The position numbers and the translations under genes are program-made. Below the pieces are notes generated by a model. That model was given only the letters and a program-made list of their open reading frames with translations, was not told the origin of the DNA and did not search any database. Shown piece by piece: positions 16,099 through 23,173 of a DNA stretch of 43,016 bases. Origin of the DNA: JAJPXC01 sp964628905 (lineage in GTDB: Bacteria > Bacteroidota > Bacteroidia > Bacteroidales > Muribaculaceae); NCBI GenBank assembly GCA_964628905.1, contig CAZVNS010000016.1, positions 1 to 43,016 on the forward strand, in the 5' to 3' direction. How positions within the stretch are numbered: position 1 is the stretch's first letter; every line of letters begins with the position of its first letter.

Positions 16099-16626
16099 AT
16101 GGAATACTGGATAATAGTAAACGAACAGCCCCAGGGGCCATTCACGCTCGAACAGCTCGCCCAACGCCGTATCACGCCCGACACCAAAGTGTGGCGCACC
16201 GGCCTGTCAGACTGGGTGGAGGCGGAGGCCCTGGAGGAGCTTGACGCCGTGCTCAACCAACCTCAGGCGTTCACTCCCGAGGGTGACGACACCCCCGACG
16301 TGCCACCGCCGACAATGGGATACAACAATACAGCAGGATGGGGCGGTCAGCCCGGTAGCCCGGTGCAGTCGGCCGCGACCGTAATGCCAAAACAGCCCCC
16401 CACATACCTGGGTTGGAACGTGGCCATGCTCATTTGCTGCTGCACCATAGGTGGCATCATCGGCTTGGTGTTCTCGCTGCTGAGCTCGTCGCGCTACCGT
16501 CAGGGACGCTACGACCTGGCCCGACGCTGGTCGCGACGCGCCGAGATGATGGTGATCATCAGCTTCACATTGGGATGCGTCAGCTGGCCCTTCTCAATGC
16601 TTTTCCAGGTACTCCTAAACGCCTAA
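16099..16626 (+). CDS. GYF_2 domain protein with CD225-like membrane region
   Basis: A 175-residue protein. Residues 1-52 form a GYF_2 (DUF4339) domain (YWIIVNEQPQGPFTLEQL, then TKVWRTGLSDWVEAE). A proline-rich acidic linker follows. The C-terminal region has two hydrophobic helices (about 105-130 and 150-172) around SSRYRQGRYDLARRWSRRA, the arrangement of CD225/dispanin-like proteins. Such proteins are widespread in Bacteroidetes and probably bind proline-rich partners at the membrane; the exact role is unknown. It lies 14 bases after deoC. Its last 12 bases overlap the end of the convergent DUF2752 gene. Confidence 0.8.
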   Translation: MEYWIIVNEQPQGPFTLEQLAQRRITPDTKVWRTGLSDWVEAEALEELDAVLNQPQAFTPEGDDTPDVPPPTMGYNNTAGWGGQPGSPVQSAATVMPKQPPTYLGWNVAMLICCCTIGGIIGLVFSLLSSSRYRQGRYDLARRWSRRAEMMVIISFTLGCVSWPFSMLFQVLLNA

Positions 16627-17019
16627 TAGGTTGCGGGCTACGGTCCACACAACCGCCAAAACCAATAGCGCTGCGATCGTAGTCGGTGAGTAGACCCACC
16701 GGCTCCATCTCAGCGCTCTTTTGCTGTGCGACAGACCCGTGTAAGCCACCAAGGCGAGGAAAGGCAGGGCGATAATCAAGAAGTAGTTGTAGGTCAATGC
16801 AGTGAGCGGGTGGCCATGCACCAAGGCGTGGATGGCGCGCATGGCTCCACAGCCGGGGCATTCCCAGCCTGTGAGCGAGTGAAATGCGCACTGCGGCATC
16901 CACCACGTACCCACAGGGTCGTAGATGAACAGCGCTACCGCCACTGCGACAACCCCGGCGGCAACCACCACCCAGGCTATCGTGCTATTAATCAGGGGTA
17001 GGCGTTGAGTAGTCGCCAT
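16615..17019 (-). CDS. DUF2752 membrane protein
   Basis: From the ATG at 17019 the protein is 134 residues. It has the family core CxxH...GWECPGCGAMRAIHALVHGH, then LTALTYN, with three hydrophobic helices (about 12-32, 75-95 and 108-128). DUF2752 proteins are small membrane proteins of unknown function with a CPGCGxxR motif that might bind metal. The frame extends upstream to 17106, but that part lies inside vsr and is low-complexity. The chosen start overlaps the 3' end of vsr by 32 bases, so the two genes are probably co-transcribed. It converges on the GYF_2 gene with a 12-base overlap. Confidence 0.82.
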   Translation of the reverse strand: MATTQRLPLINSTIAWVVVAAGVVAVAVALFIYDPVGTWWMPQCAFHSLTGWECPGCGAMRAIHALVHGHPLTALTYNYFLIIALPFLALVAYTGLSHSKRALRWSRWVYSPTTIAALLVLAVVWTVARNLLGV

Positions 17020-17497
17020 ATTCGATGTCGACGTCAGCCGCAAGCATCGTGTCGGCTTGCGGGAAGGAATAGGGGGCGGGGGGTATGGGGGACGACTTGA
17101 GTGCATCGAGGGTGTGTTGAAGACGGGTTAATGTTTCCTGGCGGCGCTGGCGCGAAAGTTCGCACTCCCAGATCACTATCACGTTCCACCCCGTAGAGCG
17201 CAGAGCCTGCTCGTTGAGGGAGTCGCGCTCGATGTTGCGCGCTATCTTCTTACGCCAAAACTCAGCATTGGTGCGAGGGTGGCGCGTGTTGCAGTAGTGA
17301 CCGTGCCAAAAGCAGCCGTTGACCAATATGACCGTACGAAGCCCCGCGAGCACTATGTCGGGTGTGCCCGGCAGATCGCGGCGGTAGAGCCGGTAGCGAA
17401 ATCCGTGACGCCACAGGTAGCGACGCACCACCAGTTCGGGCCCGGTGTTGCGCGAGCGTATTCGGCTCATGCATCGATGTCGTTGTGCGGGTGTCAT
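16988..17497 (-). CDS. vsr: Very short patch repair endonuclease
   Basis: Vsr nicks DNA 5' of a T:G mismatch that arises when 5-methylcytosine deaminates. The 169-residue protein begins RHRCMSRIRSRNTGPEL. It has the catalytic core LPGTPDIVL (Asp47, metal-binding), then VNGCFWHGHYC (61-69) with active-site histidines, and PRTNAEFWRKKIARNIERD. All the key residues are present. After about residue 135 a proline-rich tail of about 35 residues extends past the usual length. No cytosine-5 methyltransferase or restriction gene is in the window, although vsr genes normally sit beside one. It overlaps the DUF2752 gene downstream and is divergent from panB. Confidence 0.93.
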   Translation of the reverse strand: MTPAQRHRCMSRIRSRNTGPELVVRRYLWRHGFRYRLYRRDLPGTPDIVLAGLRTVILVNGCFWHGHYCNTRHPRTNAEFWRKKIARNIERDSLNEQALRSTGWNVIVIWECELSRQRRQETLTRLQHTLDALKSSPIPPAPYSFPQADTMLAADVDIEYGDYSTPTPD

Positions 17498-17587
17498 TAT
17501 CAGTAAAACAACTGTCGACGCGAAATTACTGAAAAGTTTTATAACTTCGCGGTGTCAATTCTCTCTCATAACTAAATATAAACAAAT

Positions 17588-18406
17588 ATGTCAACTTATA
17601 ACGAAGAGAAGCGCAAAGTGACCACCGCCTCGCTGCGCAAAATGAAGCTCAACGGCGAGAAAATCGCCTGCCTCACATCATACGACTACACAATGGCATC
17701 GCTCGTCGACGCCGCCGGAATGGACCTTATACTCGTGGGCGACTCCGCAGCCAATGTGATGATGGGCTACGACACCACGGTGCCCATCACCCTCGACGAG
17801 ATGATCACCTACTCCAAGGGAGTGGTGCGCGGAGTCAAGCGCGCACTGGTAATCGTCGACCTACCCTTCGGCTACTATCAGGCATCGCCAGAGATGGCCC
17901 TGTCGTCAGCCGTTCGCATCATGAAGGAGACCGGTGCCGAAGGAGTGAAGATGGAGGGAGGCGCTGAAATCCGCGAGTCGATCGAGCGTATCCTCACTGC
18001 CGGCATCCCAGTATGCGGCCACCTGGGACTCACCCCACAGTCCATCAACAAGTTTGGCACCTACAACGTCCGTGCCAAAGAAGAGGCTGAGGCCAACAAA
18101 CTGCTCAGCGATGCCAAGCTGCTCGACGAGATGGGGTGTTTTGCCATCGTGCTTGAGAAGATCCCCGCCGCTTTGGCCACCCGCGTGGCCGCCGAGGTGA
18201 GCTGTCCGGTAATCGGTATTGGCGCCGGTAGCGGAGTTGACGGTCAGGTACTTGTGGCCCAGGATATGCTGGGGATGAACCGCGGTTTCTCCCCCCGCTT
18301 CTTGCGCCGCTACGCCGACCTGGCAACCGTGATTACCGATGCCGTAAGCCACTATGTCGACGACGTAAAGACATCCGACTTCCCCAACGACCGCGAGCAA
18401 TACTAA
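17588..18406 (+). CDS. panB: 3-methyl-2-oxobutanoate hydroxymethyltransferase
   Basis: First committed enzyme of pantothenate (CoA) synthesis; it adds a hydroxymethyl group from 5,10-methylene-tetrahydrofolate to 2-oxoisovalerate. The 272-residue protein shows the metal-binding region VGDSAANVMMGYDTT and the block ADLPFGYYQ-like DLPFGYYQASPE. It also has KMEGG, PVCGHLGLTPQS, and the catalytic glutamate region FAIVLEKIPA. The length is standard. A weak promoter-like TAACTTCG lies at 17542-17549, about 40 bases before the ATG. No other pantothenate gene is adjacent. The 2-oxoisovalerate it uses is also a possible substrate of the oxidoreductase encoded at 6687-9634. Confidence 0.97.
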   Translation: MSTYNEEKRKVTTASLRKMKLNGEKIACLTSYDYTMASLVDAAGMDLILVGDSAANVMMGYDTTVPITLDEMITYSKGVVRGVKRALVIVDLPFGYYQASPEMALSSAVRIMKETGAEGVKMEGGAEIRESIERILTAGIPVCGHLGLTPQSINKFGTYNVRAKEEAEANKLLSDAKLLDEMGCFAIVLEKIPAALATRVAAEVSCPVIGIGAGSGVDGQVLVAQDMLGMNRGFSPRFLRRYADLATVITDAVSHYVDDVKTSDFPNDREQY

Positions 18407-18714
18407 CCCCCCATCGCGGTAATAATCGTCACTTTCCCCTCAAATTCCACTCTTACCCCCCCCCCCGACAAGACCAATCACAACATGAATCCCAACTAAA
18501 TCACATACTACATACTCGCAGCATTATATCCAACGGGGAGTGGTGAAATCCGGGCGGAACCGTGAAGATCCACATGGAGACCAAACGTAGTAGACACACA
18601 GGAGCAGCCTTTTAGCGCCTACCGCAAATGCCAAACCCAAGAGGAACGCCCCGCAATGCAATCCGGCAAATCAAAAAAATATGAAAACTTCTATGAAAAC
18701 TTCTACGTAAAAAA
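18407..18714 (+). other. Non-coding stretch with a degenerate riboswitch-like sequence
   Basis: No gene is seen. There is an uninterrupted run of 11 C at 18456-18466. At about 18530-18622 a sequence resembles the cobalamin riboswitch core in order: GGGGAGTGGTGAAATCC, then GGGCGG, then CCGTGA, then a B12-box-like CACAGGAGCAGCC. Several consensus bases are missing and no cobalamin-related gene follows. At 18681-18704 a 12-bp unit, ATGAAAACTTCT, is repeated twice in tandem just before the tRNA-Leu promoter. Confidence 0.3.
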
Positions 18715-18746
18715 TTTGGAAAACCGCGCAAAACCCCTTACCTTTG
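18715..18746 (+). promoter_or_regulatory. Promoter of tRNA-Leu(CAG)
   Basis: TTTG at 18715-18718, then 20 bases, then TACCTTTG at 18739-18746, a full Bacteroidetes match. Transcription would begin within a few bases of the tRNA 5' end at 18757. Confidence 0.7.
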
Positions 18747-18756
18747 CACCGCAAAT

Positions 18757-18837
18757 GCCCAGGTGGCGGAATGGTAGACGCGCTCGTTTCAGGTGCGAGT
18801 GCTGCGAGGCGTGCAGGTTCGAGTCCTGTTCTGGGCA
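18757..18837 (+). tRNA. tRNA-Leu (anticodon CAG)
   Basis: The acceptor stem GCCCAGG pairs with TCTGGGC. The D-arm (GTGGCGGAATGGTAGAC) is class-II leucine type, and the anticodon stem CTCGT/GCGAG encloses the loop TTCAGGT with anticodon CAG at 18790-18792. A variable arm and the TpsiC arm GCAGGTTCGAGTCCTGT follow. CCA is not encoded. A strong inverted repeat follows after five bases. tRNA-Leu genes are frequent integration sites, and the DNA downstream is accessory in character. Confidence 0.95.
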
Positions 18838-18842
18838 CAGAT

Positions 18843-18885
18843 AAAGCGACTTAACTAAATGTTAATCACAAAGTTAAGTCGCTTT
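18843..18885 (+). terminator. Hairpin terminator after tRNA-Leu
   Basis: Perfect 13-bp inverted repeat AAAGCGACTTAAC (18843-18855) and GTTAAGTCGCTTT (18873-18885), with a 17-base loop, followed by a T-rich stretch. Confidence 0.75.
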
Positions 18886-19053
18886 CATTTTATTTAACTG
18901 GCAAATTACTGGCAAATGGTCTCCGCCTAAGTCCGTTCACCATCGAATTACGCTCTACTATATTTGGGGATATGGCCACGATACAGGGAGGTGTGTTGCA
19001 AACAAAAAATGTCTCGGTGCAGTTATATCTATATGGGACTTCTATACATTAAC
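18886..19053 (+). other. AT-rich stretch with a possible coding relic
   Basis: ACTGGCAAA occurs twice in direct orientation at about 18898-18917. A plus-strand frame is stop-free from the hairpin region to a TAA at about 19050. It reads like protein (for example STIFGDMATIQGGVLQ), but it has no early start codon and no family I recognise. It may be the tail of a gene lost when the island next to tRNA-Leu was rearranged. No promoter is seen. Confidence 0.25.
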
Positions 19054-19145
19054 CTATAAAACCCCACCGTTAGACGTAATATCAAAGCCGGCGGCTTGCA
19101 CAAGCTGTCGGTCTTGATATTACGTCTAACGGAGGGGTTTTATAG
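19054..19145. repeat. 92-bp near-perfect palindrome
   Basis: Arms 19054-19089 and 19110-19145 are 36 bases each and agree at about 33 positions. Both begin CTATAAAACCCC and contain CGTTAGACGTAATATCAA. The 20 bases between are themselves partly symmetric (CTTG CA CAAG), so the whole unit can fold into one long hairpin. It overlaps the 3' end of the minus-strand gene at 19082-19462. It might be a bidirectional terminator, but it is far longer than one, so a mobile palindromic repeat or the remnant of inverted insertion-sequence ends is equally possible. Confidence 0.85.
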
Positions 19146-19462
19146 ATTAAGACTACTTCTTCAGAGAATGAAGCGTATTCATGACAGTATCGGGTCTCGA
19201 TGCAAAGGTCGGTATTCTTGACTTGATATAGATTATCACCAATTTTTTTGACTTCAACAACATATTTCCCAGTGTCAACCTTTGTCGGTGTCAATATGTA
19301 TTCGACCTCAATGGTTTTATCGAATTTTCCAACAGCTTTTGTTCCAGCCGTGGGCTTTATAACGGAATATAGTTCCTTGACGTCATAACTGCTTTCGGCA
19401 TACACTGAAACACACGAGAGCATCGAGAAAATCACAAGAAGGGTTTTGCATATTTGTTTCAT
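19082..19462 (-). CDS. Small secreted protein of unknown function
   Basis: The product is 126 residues with a clear signal peptide (KQICKTLLVIFSMLSCVSVYA, cleavage likely after VYA). The mature part is rich in beta-strand-like alternation (TIEVEYILTPTKVDTGKYVVEVKK) and contains two cysteines near CIETRYC. I recognise no family. The last 20 or so residues, from about TPPLDVIS, are encoded by the long palindrome at 19054-19145, so the natural C-terminus may have been replaced. The AT content is higher than in neighbouring housekeeping genes, consistent with acquired DNA. It lies between tRNA-Leu and the insertion sequence. Confidence 0.55.
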   Translation of the reverse strand: MKQICKTLLVIFSMLSCVSVYAESSYDVKELYSVIKPTAGTKAVGKFDKTIEVEYILTPTKVDTGKYVVEVKKIGDNLYQVKNTDLCIETRYCHEYASFSEEVVLIYKTPPLDVISRPTACASRRL

Positions 19463-19465
19463 GGA

Positions 19466-19609
19466 CTATTTGATTTTGAGGGTTACAAAGTTTGATGCGT
19501 ATGGTAATGGCTGGTTATGGAGATACTTGGGAGACTTATCATTGAGGTTCATACGATAGAAACAGTAGTTCCAGCCTTGCCCCATGTCTGTGTATAATGC
19601 TTCCTTAAC
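19466..19609 (-). pseudogene. C-terminal relic of a gene cut by the insertion sequence
   Basis: On the minus strand a frame leaves the left end of the insertion sequence and runs to a TAG at 19468-19466. It encodes about 45 residues of convincing protein sequence (for example GQGWNYCFYRMNLNDKSPKY). An ATG at 19585 could start a 39-residue product, but it reads like the end of a larger protein. The TAG is just before the ATG of the secreted-protein gene at 19462, so both were probably in one operon. Family unknown. Confidence 0.45.
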
Positions 19610-19624
19610 TAAAGAAACCGCAAT

Positions 19625-21049
19625 TCAATCCACTATGCAGAGGGTTTTGGCAATGTCCTCGATGTAGCTGACGGTAGTGGCAAATCGCCACTTGTCGTTG
19701 TTGCCGACTCGCACTTTCTTCACTTTGGCCAGGTAGTGGAAGATTTCTTTTTGTGAGTGTTTTTTGTTGAGTCTGGTCTCAATCAGTTTCTTTTTGACCC
19801 TCATGGCGATTATTACCGTCAGGAAGTTGATAAACTCCGTGGCGTATAGCCTGTAGTCGTTGTGAACGTTGACGGTATCGCGTCCAACAATGTTTTTATA
19901 CAGGTCGAACATCGTCTCTATCTCCCAGCGTCCCAGATATGCCATATATATCGTCAGGGGGTCAAGGTCGGATTTTGACTGGAACACCACAAGCCCGAAC
20001 CTCGGCTTGAGTTCTTCGTATCTTTTGGAGTCGTACTTTTCTTTCTTCGCGGCGGAGTTGACGTAAGCGCACTCCTGTTCAAATGCGAGGTGTGGGTCAC
20101 GGAAGGCATACAGCCATTTGCCGTTTGTCATTTTCACCTTCTTGAACAGCACCACCGCATCCTTGTATCCTTGCAGGTGTTCCGTTGGATTGTCCATGCC
20201 GTAACGGGGAATCAGTGCCGAGTTGCGTTTCAACGGAATGAGATACGACATCTCCGGCTTCTTGTCAATCGCCTCAAACACAGCGTCGTTGTGGAAGCCT
20301 TTGTCGAAAATCATAAGGCCCCTTTCAATTTTCGTGTCAAGCAGGAAATCCTCTACCGCCGTGGAATCCAGCATGTTTCTCGGGTGTGGGCGTGCCGCCA
20401 TCGGCTCCATCAGCTCAGGAGAGTAGGCGTATATTATGGATGTGTCTTTCGAGCCTTCCTTCGCTCCTTTGCGAGAGAACTCCGACATCGATGAACGATA
20501 GGAATTATAGTCCTTGAGCATGCCGTCAACAATAACCGTGGCGGTGCTGTGTTTGGCCAGACGGTTGTTCATGAACTCGGTCATCAGCGAAGGCCGAGCG
20601 CCTATTGACATCAGGAACGATGAGACTGTGTTTTCGGACAGGCTCACTCCCGGGATCATCTCCGACAGGAACGAGGTGGAGTATTGAAGTTGCAGCTCAC
20701 GGTTGCATATACTGCCGTAGGCGGCACGCAAGACGGCGATGCAATACAACTTCTTTGCGTCCGCAATATCCCATACGTGAGCCAATTCCTGAAGCATGTC
20801 TCCGGCGCAATCGCTGCACAGCCTCACCTCACCGTAGTCCTTGATGTCGACACGTCTCCCTTTGGGCTCCTTTCGGATCTCAACGTACTTTCCGTTGATG
20901 ATTTCTCCTATCGTGCCGAGGTCAATAGGTATGTTGCGTTTCCCTTCCCGGCGGCATGTGCGTTTGATGACGAGCCAACGGTCGCCGGACTTCTTTACTC
21001 TTGTGCTTTTAGGCCTTGGTACGGCCAGTATCTCTGCGGGTATGGGCAT
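19625..21049 (-). CDS. IS1634/IS4-family DDE transposase
   Basis: The transposase is 474 residues from the ATG at 21049 (a more distal ATG at 21079 adds ten residues lying close to the promoter). The DDE residues are visible in VIVDGMLKD and MIFDKGFHND. The IS4-superfamily YREK signature is exact: YLGRWEIETMFDLYK, that is Y-x2-R-x3-E-x6-K. The N-terminus (MPIPAEILAVPRPKSTRVKK) is typical of the IS1634-like group in Bacteroidetes. The frame is complete, and its last codons lie inside the left terminal repeat. It should be functional as far as the sequence shows. Confidence 0.92.
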   Translation of the reverse strand: MPIPAEILAVPRPKSTRVKKSGDRWLVIKRTCRREGKRNIPIDLGTIGEIINGKYVEIRKEPKGRRVDIKDYGEVRLCSDCAGDMLQELAHVWDIADAKKLYCIAVLRAAYGSICNRELQLQYSTSFLSEMIPGVSLSENTVSSFLMSIGARPSLMTEFMNNRLAKHSTATVIVDGMLKDYNSYRSSMSEFSRKGAKEGSKDTSIIYAYSPELMEPMAARPHPRNMLDSTAVEDFLLDTKIERGLMIFDKGFHNDAVFEAIDKKPEMSYLIPLKRNSALIPRYGMDNPTEHLQGYKDAVVLFKKVKMTNGKWLYAFRDPHLAFEQECAYVNSAAKKEKYDSKRYEELKPRFGLVVFQSKSDLDPLTIYMAYLGRWEIETMFDLYKNIVGRDTVNVHNDYRLYATEFINFLTVIIAMRVKKKLIETRLNKKHSQKEIFHYLAKVKKVRVGNNDKWRFATTVSYIEDIAKTLCIVD

Positions 21050-21087
21050 AATATATGGTAAATTTAGCATTAGGTACATCCACTATG

Positions 21088-21118
21088 CAAAGGTAGTAAA
21101 ACAATACGAATTATGCAA
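21088..21118 (-). promoter_or_regulatory. Transposase promoter
   Basis: On the minus strand TTG (21118-21116), 20 bases, then TACCTTTG (21095-21088). Immediately downstream, at 21081-21090, is a third copy of CCACTATGCA, the inner block of the terminal repeats, in a position where bound transposase could repress its own gene. Confidence 0.65.
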
Positions 21119-21268
21119 GAAAATACCTCGGAAAAATATGGAAAAATCGTCTGCCGAAGATGTTTCAGCAGACGATTCTATGAATTGAGCGGCTCTTGCG
21201 GCCTATTTGTATGATTTTCGCCTTGTATTCACAAGTTTTGCATAGTGGCAACTATTGCGGTTTCTTTA

Positions 21269-21448
21269 ATCTATATGCTTCGCAAGCGAATAGTAGAAAA
21301 AGAGCTGACCTCAAAGATGTCGACAAGGGAAGCCTTAAGGATACTTTGCCGTCAGAGAATCGTGAGATTGGACAATGAGTGGAAGAAAACCGAAGCCTCA
21401 AGCAAGGACAAAGCCATGCTCGAGGCTCTCGGGGTGTCTATTACGTAA
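21269..21448 (+). pseudogene. C-terminal relic of a second IS1634-like transposase
   Basis: From the right end of the insertion sequence a plus-strand frame encodes about 59 residues (IYMLRKRIVEKELTS, then STREALRILCRQRIVRL, then SKDKAMLEALGVSIT). It aligns in pattern with the last part of the neighbouring transposase (MRVKKKLIETRLNKKHSQKE...) and with the LEALGV ending common in this family. Everything upstream, including the DDE residues, is missing. The frame can be read back through the terminal repeat to an ATG at 21245, but that start is not meaningful. It shows that an older, related element occupied this site. Confidence 0.65.
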
Positions 21449-21536
21449 TTCAAGTGCTGACTTATGGTTTAACATATGCACCGAAATTACGACTTGTGCC
21501 CGTTTTTCCGCTTTTTGCTCACCTCCTTAAAACAGC

Positions 21537-21567
21537 GAATCCCGAAAATCATTGATTTTCAGGATTC
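21537..21567 (+). terminator. Hairpin between the transposase relic and a tRNA
   Basis: GAATCC and GAAAATCA on the left pair with TGATTTTC and GGATTC on the right, with a single mismatched base pair and almost no loop. It can serve the convergent minus-strand tRNA or the plus-strand relic. Confidence 0.6.
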
Positions 21568-21592
21568 TTCCACGAATTGCTTCCGTATGTTG

Positions 21593-21666
21593 TGGTCCCA
21601 CTTGGGCTTGAACCAAGGACTCCCTGATTATGAGTCAGGTGCTCTAACCAACTGAGCTATAGGACC
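21593..21666 (-). tRNA. tRNA with CAT anticodon (Ile2 or elongator Met)
   Basis: On the minus strand GGTCCTA pairs with TGGGACC. The D-arm is TAGCTCAGTTGGTTAGAGCA, the anticodon stem CTGAC/ATCAG carries loop bases with CAT at 21632-21630, and the T-arm is CTTGGTTCAAGCCCAAG. The class I fold is complete. A CAT anticodon can be methionine or, after lysidine modification, isoleucine. The GACTCATAATC arm resembles Ile2 species, but I cannot settle it. Confidence 0.93.
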
Positions 21667-21789
21667 TTATATGTGCCGCCGCTGCCTAAAGCGTTGCCGC
21701 TGCGAGGGGGACGCCGTGAGGAGGCTTGTGCGGGCGGGACGGCGGGGCGGGGTGGGCTCGCTTTGGCGGGGTGTGGCGTTTTGTGGGTG

Positions 21790-21821
21790 CAAATATAGTG
21801 ATGTTTTTTTATTCTGGCAAA
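21790..21821 (-). promoter_or_regulatory. Promoter of the CAT tRNA
   Basis: Minus strand: TTTG (21821-21818), 20 bases, TATATTTG (21797-21790). This lies about 120 bases upstream of the tRNA 5' end, within a very G/T-rich gap (21667-21937) that otherwise holds nothing I recognise. Confidence 0.6.
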
Positions 21822-21937
21822 TTTTATTTGGGGTGGGTTGATTTTGTTGGTTGATTTTGGTTGGTTCTTGGGGCGGGAGGTGAGGCTAACACTTTGGGGC
21901 TGTGGGCACTCTTCTGATCGGGTGGCGGGGTGCGGGG

Positions 21938-22531
21938 TTATTCTTTGTCGGCGGGGGGGAGGGCTCGGTTGAGGGAGGTTTTGATGGTGTCGAATATGGT
22001 GTCGATTGGGCCGGTGCCGGGTATGGAGTGGTATTTGCCTTCGTTTTTGTAGAAGTCCATCAGTGGCTGGGTCTGGTTGTGGTAGACGTGGAGGCGCTGT
22101 TTGATGGTCTGGAGGTTGTCGTCGGCTCGTCCTGACTGCTGGCCGCGGCGTATGAGGCGGCCGACGAGTTCGTCGTCGTCGACTTCGAGGCCTACCACGG
22201 CGTGTACTTTTGAGCCGCGTGAGGCGAGCATTTTGTTGAGTGCTTTGGCTTGGTTGATGGTGCGTGGAAATCCGTCGAAGATTACTCCTTTTTGTGCGGC
22301 GGGCTCTTCGTCGAGGATGTGTGAGAGTATGTCGATCATGAGCTCGTCGGGGATGAGCCGGCCTTTGGAGATGTATGAGTCGGCGATTTTGCCCAGGTCG
22401 GTGCCTCGGGCGATGTGGTCGCGGAGTACTTCGCCTGTGGATATGTGGTAGAGTCCGTATTGGTCGATGAGGCGTTCGCTCTGTGTGCCTTTGCCGCTGC
22501 CCGGGGCTCCGAATATTACGAGGTTCAACAT
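21938..22531 (-). CDS. adk: Adenylate kinase
   Basis: Interconverts ATP + AMP and 2 ADP. From the ATG at 22531 the protein is 197 residues and begins MLNLVIFGAPGSGKGTQ, with the P-loop at about 8-16. It continues with YHISTGEVLRDHI (AMP site), FDGFPRTINQA, and RLIRRGQQSGRADDN, the short-lid form without zinc cysteines. The frame continues upstream to 22657, but that part lies inside hpt and is arginine-rich noise. The start overlaps the 3' end of hpt by 7 bases, so the two purine-metabolism genes are co-transcribed. The C-terminal segment has several consecutive prolines. Confidence 0.96.
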   Translation of the reverse strand: MLNLVIFGAPGSGKGTQSERLIDQYGLYHISTGEVLRDHIARGTDLGKIADSYISKGRLIPDELMIDILSHILDEEPAAQKGVIFDGFPRTINQAKALNKMLASRGSKVHAVVGLEVDDDELVGRLIRRGQQSGRADDNLQTIKQRLHVYHNQTQPLMDFYKNEGKYHSIPGTGPIDTIFDTIKTSLNRALPPADKE

Positions 22532-23073
22532 TCGGCTTGTTCTGCTAATACGTATATGTCGTTGAGGTTGCGTCCGAGGCCGTCGAGGTCGAGTCCGAAT
22601 CCGATTATGAATTTTTTTGGTATTTCGAATCCTACGTAGTCGGGGTTGACGTCGCATTCGAGGGCTTCGGGTTTGAACAGCAGAGTGGCTATTTTGAGCT
22701 CGGCGGGGTCTTTGGCCTTGAGGTCGTTGATCAGTCGGTTGATTGTGTGGCCGGTGTCGACGATGTCTTCTACGATGATTACGGTGCGTCCTTTGATGTC
22801 TTCTTTGAGGCCGAGGACTTCTTTGACTACTCCGGTGGTGCCTGTGCCTTCGTATGATTTAAGGCGTATGAATGTGATTTCGGCGTCGATGTCGAGTGAG
22901 CGGAAGAGGTCGGCGGCGAATGGGAATGCTCCGTTGAGCACGCACACTATGAGCGGGAGCTTGCCTTGGCAGTCTTGGCTGATGGTTTTGGCGAGTTGTG
23001 CGATGCGGGCGTCGATTTGTTGTCTCTCGATGTAGGGCTTGAAGGTGAGCCCGTTGTAGGTGACTGTTCTCAT
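22525..23073 (-). CDS. hpt: Hypoxanthine phosphoribosyltransferase
   Basis: Salvages hypoxanthine (and often guanine) to the nucleotide using PRPP. The 182-residue protein has the PRPP-binding motif VIIVEDIVDTGHT at 98-110. The flexible-loop region FIRLKSYEGTGTTG lies at about 68-81, and the substrate region DYVGFEIPKKFIIGFGLD near the end. The length is normal. It overlaps adk by 7 bases downstream, and the two act in linked steps of purine salvage. A gap of about 100 bases separates it from the Lrp-type regulator; no strong promoter match was found there. Confidence 0.95.
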   Translation of the reverse strand: MRTVTYNGLTFKPYIERQQIDARIAQLAKTISQDCQGKLPLIVCVLNGAFPFAADLFRSLDIDAEITFIRLKSYEGTGTTGVVKEVLGLKEDIKGRTVIIVEDIVDTGHTINRLINDLKAKDPAELKIATLLFKPEALECDVNPDYVGFEIPKKFIIGFGLDLDGLGRNLNDIYVLAEQAEC

Positions 23074-23173
23074 TGTTGAAGTATATTGGCGCGAATTTAG
23101 TGTTTTTTGCGCAATATATCGTCGGTTGAGGGGGTTTGTTTATGGTTTTTTGGCTCGGGGTCGGGTCTCTGGG

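Larger units (their letters stand above)
19610..21268 (-). mobile_element. IS1634/IS4-type insertion sequence
   Basis: An element of about 1.66 kb encoding one transposase. The ends 19610-19639 and 21268-21239 (reverse complement) match at 25 of 30 positions: an outer 15 bases (TAAAGAAACCGCAAT) and an inner 10 bases (CCACTATGCA) are identical, separated by five unmatched bases. I found no target-site duplication, so the exact ends are not proven. A hairpin at 21145-21177 (AATCGTCTGC and its complement) stands upstream of the transposase promoter and may block transcription from outside. Both flanks carry gene relics. The element lies between two tRNA genes. Confidence 0.8.

Noticed and set aside
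18656..18844. Plus-strand frame of 62 codons
   Set aside because: It overlaps tRNA-Leu and its promoter and has no protein character of its own.
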